Assembly (NCBI GenBank): GCA_022870705.1
Contig: CP072107.1
Location: forward strand, 1,734,501-1,798,500
Reading direction: 5' to 3'
Length of the DNA stretch: 64,000 nucleotides
Source: Oscillospiraceae bacterium CM
Lineage (GTDB): Bacteria > Bacillota > Clostridia > Oscillospirales > Oscillospiraceae
Each line of letters opens with the position of its first letter. The stretch's first letter is position 1. This document shows positions 17,615 to 27,152 of this stretch, in pieces. A program made the translations under genes and the position numbers. The notes under the pieces were generated by a model. It did no database searches, had not been told where the DNA came from, and saw only the letters and a list, made by a program, of their open reading frames with translations.

Positions 17615-18748
17615 CTAGCGGATAATCTCTGTTATGCGTACACCGTAATTGTCATCAATGACGACGACCTCACCCTTGGCAATTTTCTTGCCGTTGACAA
17701 TGACGTCAACAAGTTCTCCGGCCAGCTTATCCAAAACAATAATGGAACCAATGCCGAAATTCATAACGTCGCTGAGGCTCTTTTTTGATTTGCCAAGCTC
17801 AACGGTGACCTGCAGCGGAATGTCGTTGATGAGATCGTAGTTAATATGGCTGATGTCACCCATCGAAGCCATTCCCGGCTCGTCGAATGACTGATAGGCG
17901 GCCGGTTTAACTGACTGCACACGCTTCGGCTCTGGCGGCGGCGTCGCAGCAGGTTTCGGCGCGGCTGGTACCGGCTGCGCGGCGGGAGCGGGGGCTTTGT
18001 CCTGAACGGGGCTCGTATCTTCGCTTGGCATGAGTTCGTTGATCATTGATCGCGCCATCTCAACCGACATGATCTGCATCAGCTTGCTTTTGAGCAGCCC
18101 CTCAATCTCCATATCAAAGCTGATTTTAATAACGAGGGGCGTGCCGTCCAAAAACGAGGAGACGTCATCGTCAGGTGTGGCTCGCTCAATCTGTGGTGGC
18201 GCGATATTGATATAGCGGCCCATCATGTTGGCCATTGCCGTAGCCGACGAGCCGATCATCTGATTCATGACTTCGCTCATGGCGCTTAAATGAATTTCAT
18301 TGAGGACAATTTTATCTCGGTCGACGCTACCTTCCCCGCCCATTAATAGGTCTGTGATAACAGCCGCGTCATAGTCCTTCAGGATTAAAAGATTTTTGCC
18401 GAACATGCCCTCCGTATACTCCACGCTGATGGCCAAAAACGGCCATTTAAATGCCGAGAGTACGTTTTCTGTTTTAAACAGGCCGACTTTGGGTGTGGTG
18501 ATCGTCACCTTACGGCCTAACAGCGCGTGCATTGTCGTCGCGGAGTTCCCCATGCTGATATTACCGATTTCGCCCAGCGCATCAACCTCATCCGGCGTAA
18601 AATAGGCGGAAATATCCTCAGCCACGACGGCGTCTACCTCTTCAAGCGCCTGAAGGTCTTTTATATCCTCTTCCGAATAATCCTGCGTCATCGCCGTCGT
18701 TGTGCCGCTGACGAGGGCGTCTATCTCTTCCTGGGTCAAATCACTCAT
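17615..18748 (-). CDS. fliY: Motor switch phosphatase FliY (CheC-FliN fusion)
   Basis: FliY is the Firmicutes C-ring protein that also removes phosphate from CheY. In 377 residues it has an N-terminal CheY-binding peptide (MSDLTQEEIDALVSG), a CheC-like core with two phosphatase sites (ALGEIGNISMGNSATTM and AMSEVMNQMIGSSATAM, each E-x-x-N), a proline/alanine linker at about 238-270 and a C-terminal FliN domain (DVMNFGIGSIIVLDKLAGEL). The ATG at 18748 overlaps fliM and has GAGGAG upstream; an earlier TTG lies inside fliM and lacks an SD. Confidence 0.95.
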   Translation of the reverse strand: MSDLTQEEIDALVSGTTTAMTQDYSEEDIKDLQALEEVDAVVAEDISAYFTPDEVDALGEIGNISMGNSATTMHALLGRKVTITTPKVGLFKTENVLSAFKWPFLAISVEYTEGMFGKNLLILKDYDAAVITDLLMGGEGSVDRDKIVLNEIHLSAMSEVMNQMIGSSATAMANMMGRYINIAPPQIERATPDDDVSSFLDGTPLVIKISFDMEIEGLLKSKLMQIMSVEMARSMINELMPSEDTSPVQDKAPAPAAQPVPAAPKPAATPPPEPKRVQSVKPAAYQSFDEPGMASMGDISHINYDLINDIPLQVTVELGKSKKSLSDVMNFGIGSIIVLDKLAGELVDVIVNGKKIAKGEVVVIDDNYGVRITEIIR

Positions 18749-19724
18749 TCTCGTCGTCTCCTCTGATTTCATCAAGGATTTTCAGGGCTAGATTGTTTTT
18801 GAGCTTGCCGATTTCGGCGCGGTATTTCGGTACCTGCTGATATTTGATGATCAGCGGCTCGTTGAGGCGGTGCTGAAGCTGTATCACATCGCCCACATTG
18901 AGGCTCGTTATGTCCCGAACCGTTGCCTCCGTCGGGTTGAAGACGGCACTGACGACGATATCGGTGCTCCCGATGGTCTTGATGATGCCAAGCGGATCGG
19001 CATCGACTTTTTTTGTGACGTTGCCGGTATACATGTGCTGTGTGTTCAGCTTCTTTGTAAAAGGCTCGAGCGCCTGATGCGGCAGACAAAAACCGATGAG
19101 CCCGCTCTCGTTGCCGATTGTGACATTGAGCGTTACCATTAAAACAGGTTCGTTATTGTCGACGATCTGGGCAAACTGCATGCTTGTTTCAACTTTCTCC
19201 AGCGAGGAGCTGACCTCCATAATTTTGATCCACGCCTCGTCAAAGTTTTTCAGCGCCTGCCAGAGCACGCGCTCGACGATGGCCAGCTCAATATCCGTAA
19301 ACTGCCGCCCTTCGGCAGTAATCTCTTTCGTCCCGCCCAACACGCGGCTGATGATGGAATACGAGATCTCCTTTGTCATTTCCATGATGAACGAGCCCGT
19401 AAAGGGAATTGTATTAATAATCGCGATTATGACGGGAGACGGCACAGAGTTGTTAAATTCGTTGAAGGATATTTCTTCAATGGAGAGCACTTCCGAATCA
19501 CAGCTGGCCCGCAAAGACCCCATGAGATAGTTCGATAAGAGGTGCCCGAAATTCTTGAAAACGACGTTGATGGCGCGAATCTGCTCCTTCGTAAATCGGT
19601 TGGCGGTCTTAAAATCATATGTTTTGACAGTGTTTTTTGACGGTTCATCTGTTTCATCCGCCTCACCGGTAGCCAAATCACGCATGAGCTTGTCTATTTC
19701 GGCCTGCGACAGGACATCCAGCAA
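18741..19724 (-). CDS. fliM: Motor switch protein FliM
   Basis: FliM is the C-ring protein that binds phosphorylated CheY and reverses the motor. The 327-residue protein begins with the CheY-binding peptide (LDVLSQAEIDKLMRD), then the CheC-like middle domain and a C-terminal FliN-like domain (LNVGDVIQLQHRLNEPLIIK). I chose a TTG at 19724 because AGGGAGG is 8 nt upstream; a GTG three codons earlier abuts that same SD with no spacing. It overlaps fliY by 8 bp. No fliL gene lies between flbD and fliM. Confidence 0.95.
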   Translation of the reverse strand: MLDVLSQAEIDKLMRDLATGEADETDEPSKNTVKTYDFKTANRFTKEQIRAINVVFKNFGHLLSNYLMGSLRASCDSEVLSIEEISFNEFNNSVPSPVIIAIINTIPFTGSFIMEMTKEISYSIISRVLGGTKEITAEGRQFTDIELAIVERVLWQALKNFDEAWIKIMEVSSSLEKVETSMQFAQIVDNNEPVLMVTLNVTIGNESGLIGFCLPHQALEPFTKKLNTQHMYTGNVTKKVDADPLGIIKTIGSTDIVVSAVFNPTEATVRDITSLNVGDVIQLQHRLNEPLIIKYQQVPKYRAEIGKLKNNLALKILDEIRGDDENE

Positions 19725-19773
19725 TATCGTCACCTCCCTGTTGGCATATCTTTAAAGATGATTCAAGGCACTT

Positions 19774-19989
19774 TTAGTGGATCAGATCGCCTCTTTCGTC
19801 CCGTTTTTTGAGAACGGCTCTTTTTACATCAGTGATCTTTTCCGCTATCTCTTCAGCCGTCTCAGCGACAGCATACTTATGACCCGACACCATTGTCAAA
19901 ATCGTATCCGGCGTCTCTTCAAGGTATTCAATTTGATTTTCATTGACCCAGAAATGGTCAACCTTATTGATGCGCGTTACTTTAATCAT
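19774..19989 (-). CDS. flbD: FlbD family protein
   Basis: A 71-residue protein that matches the short FlbD/SwrD family: MIKVTRINKVDHFWVNENQI, then YLEETPDTILTMVSGHKYAV. In B. subtilis SwrD raises flagellar motor power. Position between flgE and the fliL/fliM region is usual. Gap to flgE is 11 bp. Confidence 0.9.
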   Translation of the reverse strand: MIKVTRINKVDHFWVNENQIEYLEETPDTILTMVSGHKYAVAETAEEIAEKITDVKRAVLKKRDERGDLIH

Positions 19990-20000
19990 TCGCGCACCCG

Positions 20001-20894
20001 CTAACGCTTGAGATTGATGAGTTCTTCAAGCATGGAATCCGTCGTCGTGATGACGCGCGAGTTTGCCTGAAAGCCTCTTTGTGTGATAATCATATTTGTC
20101 AGTTCTGTCGACAGATCAACGTTTGACATCTCGAGACTGCCGCTGTTAAGCGTTCCGCATTCGTTTCCGACAAAGCCGTATTTGGCCGTACCGCTGTTGG
20201 AGGACACAACGTAATAGCTCGACCCGGTCTTCTCTAGGCCGCCGTTATTGTTGAACGTTGCCAATACAACGCGCCCGACCGTCACCTTCGCGCCGGCATT
20301 GTTGACGGCTGTGATCACACCGTTTGCGTCAATGGCGTAATCGGAATAATGATCTACCAGTGCCGGCGGCGTTGCTGTGTCATAAATGTCGCCAAGCAGC
20401 TGAACCTTTGTCAGATCAGCCGTAACAAACGTGTCCGTATTGTCGACATCGGGCGTACCGTCGGAATCAGTGTCATGGTTAACGGCCATAACATAGTCGC
20501 CGTTAGCCGTAACGAGAAAGCCCTGAGAATCGAGCTGCAGCGCGCCGTTTCTTGTGTATTTATAGGAGCCGCTGCCGTCATCAACGACGAAGAAGCCCTC
20601 GCCGGAGATGGCGAAATCCAGTGGATTGGACGTTGACTGCGTACTGCCCTCCGTCATGTTCATGCCGATGGTAGAAATAGAGACGCCAAGGCCGACCTGC
20701 TTGGGGTTGCTGCCGCCTGTCGTTGCCGTCGGCGCCGTGGCGCTGCTGATCGTCTGGCTGAAAATATCCTGGAAAATCGTCCGGCTTGTTTTATAGCCTG
20801 TTGTGTTGACGTTTGCGATATTATTGCCGATGATGTCCATGGCCGTCTGATTGCTTTTCAAACCGGAAACAGCCGAGAAAAGTGAACGCATCAT
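20001..20894 (-). CDS. flgE: Flagellar hook protein FlgE (short form)
   Basis: FlgE polymerises into the hook. The 297-residue protein has the N-terminal NNIANVNTTGYKTSRTIF motif, SNPLDFAISGEGFFVVDDGS, and the C-terminal STELTNMIITQRGFQANSR helix. At under 300 residues it is close to the compact B. subtilis hook protein rather than the 400-residue enterobacterial one. Around residues 139-153 it carries NHDTDSDGTPDVDNTD, which looks like a thrombospondin-type-3 calcium-binding loop and is not a usual hook feature. Confidence 0.94.
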   Translation of the reverse strand: MMRSLFSAVSGLKSNQTAMDIIGNNIANVNTTGYKTSRTIFQDIFSQTISSATAPTATTGGSNPKQVGLGVSISTIGMNMTEGSTQSTSNPLDFAISGEGFFVVDDGSGSYKYTRNGALQLDSQGFLVTANGDYVMAVNHDTDSDGTPDVDNTDTFVTADLTKVQLLGDIYDTATPPALVDHYSDYAIDANGVITAVNNAGAKVTVGRVVLATFNNNGGLEKTGSSYYVVSSNSGTAKYGFVGNECGTLNSGSLEMSNVDLSTELTNMIITQRGFQANSRVITTTDSMLEELINLKR

Positions 20895-20937
20895 AAAGCA
20901 AATCTCCTCTTTATATTTTTTTATTCTTCAAGACTGA

Positions 20938-21399
20938 TCAGATCGTTGTGCCGTCCGTTGCGTTGTCTGTTGCGCTGTCTTGCTCCTGTACGGGGAAAAC
21001 CTGCTTGACGTCAGATACACGGATGGCCGTGCTGCCAACGACGATATATGGGATCCCGTCTCGGATAATAACGCTGTCGACAATCCCGGCATAGGCGTTT
21101 GTCACGCCCGTCGTTTTATCGAGCACCTCGGCGTAGATATCTTTTCCGATCATGTCATAAGCCTGAGAATTCTGGAGCGTTGATTTCATATCCTGCATCT
21201 CGCTAAGCGATGACATTTGCGCCAGCTGCGTGACGAAGGCCGTGTTGTCCTGCGGCTCGAGCGGGTCCTGATATTTCAGTTGTGCCACGAGCAGATTGAG
21301 AAACGTTTCTGTGTCAACCTTTGAATTGGTTTTCGAAGTGTCTTCGCTGTTGGAAGTATACGTGATGGCATCCGATGCGCCGACCGTACCGACAGACAT
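20938..21399 (-). CDS. flgD: Hook cap/scaffold protein FlgD
   Basis: FlgD caps the growing hook. The 153-residue product has the conserved N-terminal FLNLLVAQLKYQDPLEPQDN and FVTQLAQMSSLSEMQDM, followed by a short beta-rich C-terminal part (IVDSVIIRDGIPYIVVGSTA). Its small size is usual for Firmicutes. It lies between fliK and flgE. Confidence 0.96.
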   Translation of the reverse strand: MSVGTVGASDAITYTSNSEDTSKTNSKVDTETFLNLLVAQLKYQDPLEPQDNTAFVTQLAQMSSLSEMQDMKSTLQNSQAYDMIGKDIYAEVLDKTTGVTNAYAGIVDSVIIRDGIPYIVVGSTAIRVSDVKQVFPVQEQDSATDNATDGTTI

Positions 21400-21436
21400 T
21401 ATTTCACCCTCCTTGACCGGCTGATGCCGGTTGATA

Positions 21437-22861
21437 TCAGACCCGATAATCTACCGTTGAATCACCGGCCCGGGCCGTGCCGTACTCCTGCCAGACGTCG
21501 CCTTCCGTGGCCCCTGTTGAAGTCGGCTGCCTTCTGGCCGCGTCGTCTTCCCGGCCGCCCGTGAAGCGTTGCTGCGTAAAGCTCTGCTGCGACGAACCCT
21601 GCTCGGTAAAGCTTGCCGGGCCGTCATTTTTTGAATAGACAACGTCAATATTATCGACGGTGATTCCCTTCGTTTGCATAGCGGCCACAAGCTTGTGAAG
21701 ATGGCCGGAGATGGCCCCGGCCACCTCTTTGTTCTCTGATTTGATTTTCGCCGAGACCCCGTTTTCCGTCCGAAGGACGGATATTGTTAAAATCCCGAGC
21801 GACTCGGGCTCCAAAACAATTTTAATTTCCTGTGCGCTGCCCCGAATACTTCTGACATCGTCGACAAAGCGGTCAAAAGCATTTTCAATAGCGGGCGTCA
21901 CAACGTCCGTTGTGATGGAGAAAGAGGTATCGATAGCGGCTGCTGTATCACCCTTCTGGACGGCGGCGGCTGCTAGCGGTGATACGGTCTCTTTTGACCG
22001 AGTGAAGGAAGCCGACTCGCCGAATCCGCCGTCGGTCGACGTCTCGGTTGCCATGGGCGCGCTTCCCACCGCACTGGCTGACGTCGGTACTGCGTCGGAA
22101 AAGAGGGAAACCGATGCGTCACGGCGCTGCTCTTTTGGGTCGTTTGCTGTAATTCCCATTGCTGCCGTAGCGGGTACCTCAGGCGCCACGGCGTGTGGTG
22201 CCGGTGCTTGCGGTGCCGCTGCGGCACCCAACGCCTGCCCGGCATCCTGCATGGCCTGCTTGACGGCTGCAAAAAATTCGCCCGTGCCATCGGCTGAAGA
22301 TCCCGGGTCTGCACCGGCTGTTGGCCGGTCAGGCAGTGCCGCTGCTGTAGCCGTCGTGAGCCCTGCATTAGCGGGTGCCAAAACAGCCTCCTGACCGATC
22401 GTTGGGGCTGTGCGGGAAGCGGTATCCGTCACAACAGCAGTTTGTGCAGTTTGAGCAGTTTGAATAGCTTGAGTAGCCTGAATTGATTGAGCCGTTTGAA
22501 TCGATTGAAGCGCTTGTTCTGCTGGCTCGCCGTCTGTTGCCGCCGGTTCCCCAGGTAATGTCGGGGTGTTTACGGCCAGCACCATCAGCTGAGCGAGCAT
22601 CCCGCTCAAATCAGCCTCCCCTGCGTTGTCTTTATTGACCGTGGTGTCGCCGAGCGCCGTGAGTAATTCGGCGGAAAGACCGCCTGCCTGAGCGCCGGTG
22701 TCCTTACCAATTTCCTGCTGAAGGACTGCGTTAAACAGCATAACAGCCGGCTGTGACCGGAGCGCGGAATTAACCTTCAGCCCCTGGCCGGCCGTCGTTT
22801 CACTGCCCTGCTCAGCAATTGCCGGTGTCGCAGTCATCAATGGAATGGAAACAGCCTGCAT
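21437..22861 (-). CDS. fliK: Hook-length control protein FliK
   Basis: FliK measures the hook and triggers the FlhB export switch. The 474-residue protein has a long alanine/threonine-rich N-terminal ruler region and a C-terminal Flg_hook domain (EIKIVLEPESLGILTISVLR, VSAKIKSENKEVAGAISGHL). Residues about 115-145 hold a degenerate 'QxxQ' repeat with many I/T-A-Q units. I chose the ATG at 22861 because AGGAGG lies 5 nt upstream; an earlier GTG overlaps that SD. Next upstream is the MotE-like gene. Confidence 0.9.
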   Translation of the reverse strand: MQAVSIPLMTATPAIAEQGSETTAGQGLKVNSALRSQPAVMLFNAVLQQEIGKDTGAQAGGLSAELLTALGDTTVNKDNAGEADLSGMLAQLMVLAVNTPTLPGEPAATDGEPAEQALQSIQTAQSIQATQAIQTAQTAQTAVVTDTASRTAPTIGQEAVLAPANAGLTTATAAALPDRPTAGADPGSSADGTGEFFAAVKQAMQDAGQALGAAAAPQAPAPHAVAPEVPATAAMGITANDPKEQRRDASVSLFSDAVPTSASAVGSAPMATETSTDGGFGESASFTRSKETVSPLAAAAVQKGDTAAAIDTSFSITTDVVTPAIENAFDRFVDDVRSIRGSAQEIKIVLEPESLGILTISVLRTENGVSAKIKSENKEVAGAISGHLHKLVAAMQTKGITVDNIDVVYSKNDGPASFTEQGSSQQSFTQQRFTGGREDDAARRQPTSTGATEGDVWQEYGTARAGDSTVDYRV

Positions 22862-22893
22862 AATATCCTCCTCTCGCACGCGGTTAATAAGCC

Positions 22894-23562
22894 TCAGCTT
22901 GCCAGAATCTTTGTGACGTCCGCAGCCAGCTGGGGGTCCAGCTTCGACAGCAATAGGGCTGCCGCGGCCGGCTGCATGTAATAGACAATGACGGCAATCT
23001 GCTGCGCATCATAAACCTTTGTCATAATCGCGCCCGCCGAAACAGCGTCCATTTTGCTGTAAATCGCGCCGACCTGCTGGAGCTCCGTGAGCTTTTCAGT
23101 GGACAGCCCGGTGAGCAGTTCTTCAAGTGTCTGCGTTGATGTTGTCGTTGTCGTCTGCCCGTCCGTTCCGGAAGGACTCGTGGAGGGAGCCGTGCTGCTT
23201 TGCGCCGCTTGGTCATCGAGCTGCTTCTGCAAGTCGTTGAGCGCCTGTTCTCTGGCATTGAGCGCCGCCTCGCGCGCGTCGAGTGCCGCCGCGCGGTCAC
23301 CCTGCGACGTATCGACAAGGCTGCCAAGGCCGACGGCCTGCAAAAGAGGGTTTAGGTTTCCTGTTAAATAAAGCCCCGCAACGCCGCCTGCAATTAAAAC
23401 GAGTATAATCAGGACAATGATGACGACCATGACGAGGGGGGATTTCTTCTTCGCCTTCCCCACCTTATCGGCGGGAACGCCCTTCGTCCCCGGCTTGAAT
23501 GCCTCTTCAAATTCTTTGTCACCAAGTTTTCCGGGCTTTCCGGCCGTCGACGCTGGACTCAT
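22894..23562 (-). CDS. MotE/YlxF-like protein with MgtE N-terminal-like domain
   Basis: A 222-residue single-span membrane protein: a cytoplasmic basic N-terminus, a membrane helix at about 43-67 (LVMVVIIVLIILVLIAGGVA), a coiled segment (ALDAREAALNAREQALNDLQ), a threonine/serine-rich linker, and a C-terminal MgtE-N-like helical domain (LQQVGAIYSKMDAVSAGAIM...LLLSKLDPQLAADVTKIL). This layout matches MotE/YlxF, found between fliJ and fliK, as here. MotE homologues help stator assembly, but no motAB genes are in the window. Confidence 0.85.
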   Translation of the reverse strand: MSPASTAGKPGKLGDKEFEEAFKPGTKGVPADKVGKAKKKSPLVMVVIIVLIILVLIAGGVAGLYLTGNLNPLLQAVGLGSLVDTSQGDRAAALDAREAALNAREQALNDLQKQLDDQAAQSSTAPSTSPSGTDGQTTTTTSTQTLEELLTGLSTEKLTELQQVGAIYSKMDAVSAGAIMTKVYDAQQIAVIVYYMQPAAAALLLSKLDPQLAADVTKILAS

Positions 23563-23584
23563 GCGCTCATCTCCCGATGTCGTA

Positions 23585-24055
23585 TTATGGTATCGCCGCC
23601 CCCGGCCCGCGGCCGCCCGACTCCGTCACGTTGTAGGAGACGATATCGTCAACCGTTTTCGTTTCGCTCTTTTCAAACTCTTTTACATACTCGGCATACT
23701 GTTTGTCATACAGTTTTTCAAGCACCTTGATTTCCTTGTGCACGGCCACGAGCTCCCCGCGCCGTGCTTCAACCTCTCTGGCGGCTCTGTCAACCTCGCG
23801 CCCTGCCTTTTGAATGGTCTCCAGCAGCTCTTCGAAATAGACGGCATACCCTTTAAAATCACTAACGGTCATACCGGCCTTCGCCTGCTGTTCATATTGC
23901 GCCTTTTTCTCTTTATGCGTTTTTTCAAGTGCTTCTTTTCTGGCCTTCGCGGCTTCAAGCGCCGCCGTTGCGGCGGCAAACTGCGCCTGCCGGGCATCCT
24001 TTTCGGCTTTTTTAACGTCGTACAGGGCACCGAGGGAAAACATAAATTTTTTCAT
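23585..24055 (-). CDS. fliJ: Flagellar export protein FliJ
   Basis: FliJ is the coiled-coil stalk of the export ATPase. The 156-residue product opens MKKFMFSLGALYDVKKAEKD and is mostly charged coiled coil (ALEAAKARKEALEKTHKEKK). It ends with a glycine-rich tail (GGRGPGAAIP) that looks disordered. It lies 23 bp after fliI. Confidence 0.9.
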   Translation of the reverse strand: MKKFMFSLGALYDVKKAEKDARQAQFAAATAALEAAKARKEALEKTHKEKKAQYEQQAKAGMTVSDFKGYAVYFEELLETIQKAGREVDRAAREVEARRGELVAVHKEIKVLEKLYDKQYAEYVKEFEKSETKTVDDIVSYNVTESGGRGPGAAIP

Positions 24056-24078
24056 GCACGCGCCCTCCGAAGCCGTCG

Positions 24079-25386
24079 TTATTCAATCGCATACAGGCCT
24101 TCTTTAACCGCGTCGTACGTCGCCGCCTCATCAACTGTCTGTCTTAAAAATCCGGTAACCACAGGGTTTAATCGGACGGCTTCGTCAATTTCTATGCTGG
24201 AGCCTGCCTTATAGGCACCGATATCGATGAGGTCTTTCGCCTTGCGGTAGACGGCCATCGTGTTTTTGATGTATCCGGCCTTGTCGTACTGCTCCGGGGG
24301 AATAATGTCCTTCATAACACGGCTGATGCTTTCCAACACGTCAATCGCCGGATAATGGTTTGCCGTTGCCAGCGCCCGCGAGAGGACGATATGCCCGTCA
24401 AGAATGCCGCGGACGGTGTCGGAGATCGGTTCGTTCATGTCGTCGCCTTCAACGAGAACGGTGTAGAGGCCGGTGATCGAGCCCTTATCCGACGTTCCCG
24501 AGCGCTCTAAAAGCTTCGGCAGAATTGAGTACACTGATGGGGGGAAGCCGCGCGAAATCGGCGGCTCGCCGACAGCCATGCCAATCTCCCGCTGGGCCAT
24601 GGCAAAGCGCGTGACGGAATCCATCAGGAGTAAAACCTTAAGGCCCTTGTCTCTGAAATACTCAGCAATGCTTGTCCCCACAAGCGCCGCCTTCAACCGA
24701 AGGAGAGCGGGCTGGTCGCTCGTTGCAACGATGAGGGCCGTTTTTCGCAAGCCTTCCGGCCCCAAGTCTTTTTCTATAAAATCCTTGACCTCGCGCCCGC
24801 GTTCACCGACGAGGACGATGACGTTGACGTCCGCCACAGCGTTGCGCGCAATCATACCGAGAAGCGTTGATTTACCGACGCCGCTGCCGGCGAAAATGCC
24901 GAGGCGCTGTCCCTGGCCGACTGTCAAGAGTCCGTCAATGGCACGTACACCGAGTGGGAACTCTTCCGATATGCGCGTGCGCGTCAGAGGATTGGGCGGC
25001 ATATTGTCAACAGGATAGCAAATGTCGTCCGGGATGGGCGGGCCATCGTCCATTGGTTTACCGAGCGCGTTCAAAACGCGACCGATGAGTTCGTCGGACA
25101 CAGCCACCCGCAGAGAGTGGCCCGTTGAAACAACCCGACTGCCGAAGCCAATGCCGGTCATGTCGCCGAACGGCATCAGTAAAACGCGCTGGTCGCGAAA
25201 GCCGACGACTTCGGCTTCAACGTAATCGTCACCGACGGAGGGGTAGATGCGGCAGATATTGCCGATGTTGACGGCAGGGCCGTTTGACTCCACCGTCAGC
25301 CCGACGACCTTCATGACCTTACCGCTGTGCTCAACGGTGTTAAGGTTTTTCAGAATATCGTGAAAGCTTTGGAAATCGCTCTGCAT
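24079..25386 (-). CDS. fliI: Flagellum-specific export ATPase FliI
   Basis: FliI forms the hexameric ATPase of flagellar export. The 435-residue protein has the Walker A loop GIFAGSGVGKSTLLGM, the F-type Walker B region (LKVLLLMDSVTRFAMAQREI), PPSVYSILPKLLERSG and the substrate-switch segment TGLYTVLVEGDDMNEPISDT. Full length for the family. Lies between fliH and fliJ. Confidence 0.97.
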   Translation of the reverse strand: MQSDFQSFHDILKNLNTVEHSGKVMKVVGLTVESNGPAVNIGNICRIYPSVGDDYVEAEVVGFRDQRVLLMPFGDMTGIGFGSRVVSTGHSLRVAVSDELIGRVLNALGKPMDDGPPIPDDICYPVDNMPPNPLTRTRISEEFPLGVRAIDGLLTVGQGQRLGIFAGSGVGKSTLLGMIARNAVADVNVIVLVGERGREVKDFIEKDLGPEGLRKTALIVATSDQPALLRLKAALVGTSIAEYFRDKGLKVLLLMDSVTRFAMAQREIGMAVGEPPISRGFPPSVYSILPKLLERSGTSDKGSITGLYTVLVEGDDMNEPISDTVRGILDGHIVLSRALATANHYPAIDVLESISRVMKDIIPPEQYDKAGYIKNTMAVYRKAKDLIDIGAYKAGSSIEIDEAVRLNPVVTGFLRQTVDEAATYDAVKEGLYAIE

Positions 25387-25398
25387 CGGCTGTCCCTC

Positions 25399-26148
25399 TC
25401 AGTTTGAAAAAGCCTGTTCAATCAGGTCGAGCTGCCGGTCGATGGAGATGTCAACGACTTCCCCGTCCGACTCAACGACAAGGTCCCCCGGTTTAAATGC
25501 CGGGTCCTCAACGGCAACGATGCGGGCGTCGCTGTTTTCCGGCTCCAGCTCGGGCCGTTCGGCCCCGAAATATCGGGCGTAATCCTGTGGGCTGACGCGA
25601 ATGGTTATTGTCCCCGTCTGCTTCAGGCGTTCTAAAGCGTCTTTGATCAGATTCAGAAAAACAGCATCGGATTCCTCAAGCTTATACCCGATGATTTTTT
25701 TGGTGATATCCATCACCAGTGTCACAAAGTCGCCGCGCATTTGCTCGACCATAACCTTGTAGCGGCTTTGCAGGTCACTTTCCATTTGAAGCAGCCGGTT
25801 TGCCTCGTCACTTTTGCGTTCGGCTTCAGCCGCTGCCAGCGCCTGCTCGGTTTCCGCACAACGGCGGTCACTCTCGTCCTGCGCCGCGCTGAGCATGTCG
25901 GAGGCTTCTCTTTTTGCCCTGTCAATGATTTCCTGCGCCTCTTCCTTGGCTTTTTGCAGCATTGTTTCGGCCTGTTCAGCGTGCTCCTGCTGAAGCCGTT
26001 CGTAAATTTCGTTATATAGCCTGTTAATATCGTCACCCGGCGCGGCGGGATGTTCCACCGGCACCGGCTCGTGCCGCTGCGCGTAAACGGTCTGCGTTTC
26101 AGCCGTTTCAAAAGAGACATACTGCCTGTCGATTCTAAACGAGGACAT
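25399..26148 (-). CDS. fliH: Export ATPase regulator FliH
   Basis: FliH is the peripheral stalk that ties FliI to the C ring. The 249-residue protein has an N-terminal variable part, a long helical middle with GxxxG-free but E/A-rich coiled coil (TMLQKAKEEAQEIIDRAKRE), and a C-terminal domain related to the F-ATPase delta subunit (FVTLVMDITKKIIGYKLEES). It overlaps the fliG end by 14 bp, a tight coupling. Confidence 0.93.
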   Translation of the reverse strand: MSSFRIDRQYVSFETAETQTVYAQRHEPVPVEHPAAPGDDINRLYNEIYERLQQEHAEQAETMLQKAKEEAQEIIDRAKREASDMLSAAQDESDRRCAETEQALAAAEAERKSDEANRLLQMESDLQSRYKVMVEQMRGDFVTLVMDITKKIIGYKLEESDAVFLNLIKDALERLKQTGTITIRVSPQDYARYFGAERPELEPENSDARIVAVEDPAFKPGDLVVESDGEVVDISIDRQLDLIEQAFSN

Positions 26149-27151
26149 CGCTGGCGTCCCCCCTGGAAACGATAATTTCGCCGTTTTCCTCCAGCGCCCG
26201 GACAGCGTTCACAATCTTCTGCTGCGCTTCCTCCACATCCTTCATACGCATCGGGCCCATGACAGAGAGGTCGTCGGCGATCATTTCCTGCAGCCGCTTA
26301 CTGAGATTAGACATGATGACATTTTTGACCTCTTCGTTGGCACCCTTCAGCGCCACGGCGATGTCGCTTTGCTGCACATCTTTGAGAACGCGCTGGATCG
26401 CCTGGTTTGAAAGCTTGGCGATATCTTCGAAAACGAACATATTCTTTTTAATATTTTCAGACAGGTCCGGGTCAAGGACGTCGAGGCTTTCCAAAATATT
26501 TTTCTCTGTGCCGCGGTCGACACTGTTAATAATTTTAACAACGGCGTCGATCCCGCCGACGGTCGTTTGGTCGCTCATGCCCATTTTGGCGAGGCGCTGC
26601 TCTAAAATCATTTCGGCTTCGCGGATATATTCCGGGATGACGCTTTCCATATTCGCCATGCGCGTGATAACTTCTACCTGCAGGCTGTTCGGCAGCGCTG
26701 CCAGCACACCGGATGCTTTTTTCGGCTCCAGATAGGACATAAGGAGGGCAATCATCTGCGGGTTCTCGTTGGCCACGAGGTGAACAATCTGCATCGTGTC
26801 AGCCTTGCGGACGAACTCGAAGGGCCGCACCTGAAGCGTCTCCGTGAGCTTGTCAAGAATTTCACCGGCTTTGTTATCGCCAAGCGCTTTTTTTAAAACG
26901 CCGCGCGCGTAATCCAGCCCGCCCTCTGAAATAAATTTCTGGGCCAGAACCGTCTCCAGAAATTCGGATAGAACGCTTTCGCTTTCTTCCTTTGTCACCT
27001 TTTCCGTCGTTGTGATTGCCAGTGTCAGTGTGGCAATCTCCTCTTCTGTGAGGTATTTAAAAATTTCGGCGGCCTGATTCTTTCCGAGTGCGATCAAAAG
27101 GATCGCCGCTTTCTCCCGCCGTGTCAGGCGTCTTGAATCCGTGCTGGCCAT
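26135..27151 (-). CDS. fliG: Motor switch protein FliG
   Basis: FliG is the C-ring protein that contacts the stator and generates torque. The 338-residue product has the N-terminal FliF-binding domain (LTRREKAAILLIALGKNQAA), the EHPQ-like middle (ANENPQMIALLMSYLEPKKA), and the C-terminal torque helix (FVFEDIAKLSNQAIQRVLKD) with its charged residues. Its stop is separated from the fliF stop region by a single base and it overlaps fliH. Confidence 0.97.
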   Translation of the reverse strand: MASTDSRRLTRREKAAILLIALGKNQAAEIFKYLTEEEIATLTLAITTTEKVTKEESESVLSEFLETVLAQKFISEGGLDYARGVLKKALGDNKAGEILDKLTETLQVRPFEFVRKADTMQIVHLVANENPQMIALLMSYLEPKKASGVLAALPNSLQVEVITRMANMESVIPEYIREAEMILEQRLAKMGMSDQTTVGGIDAVVKIINSVDRGTEKNILESLDVLDPDLSENIKKNMFVFEDIAKLSNQAIQRVLKDVQQSDIAVALKGANEEVKNVIMSNLSKRLQEMIADDLSVMGPMRMKDVEEAQQKIVNAVRALEENGEIIVSRGDASDVLV

Positions 27152-27152
27152 A

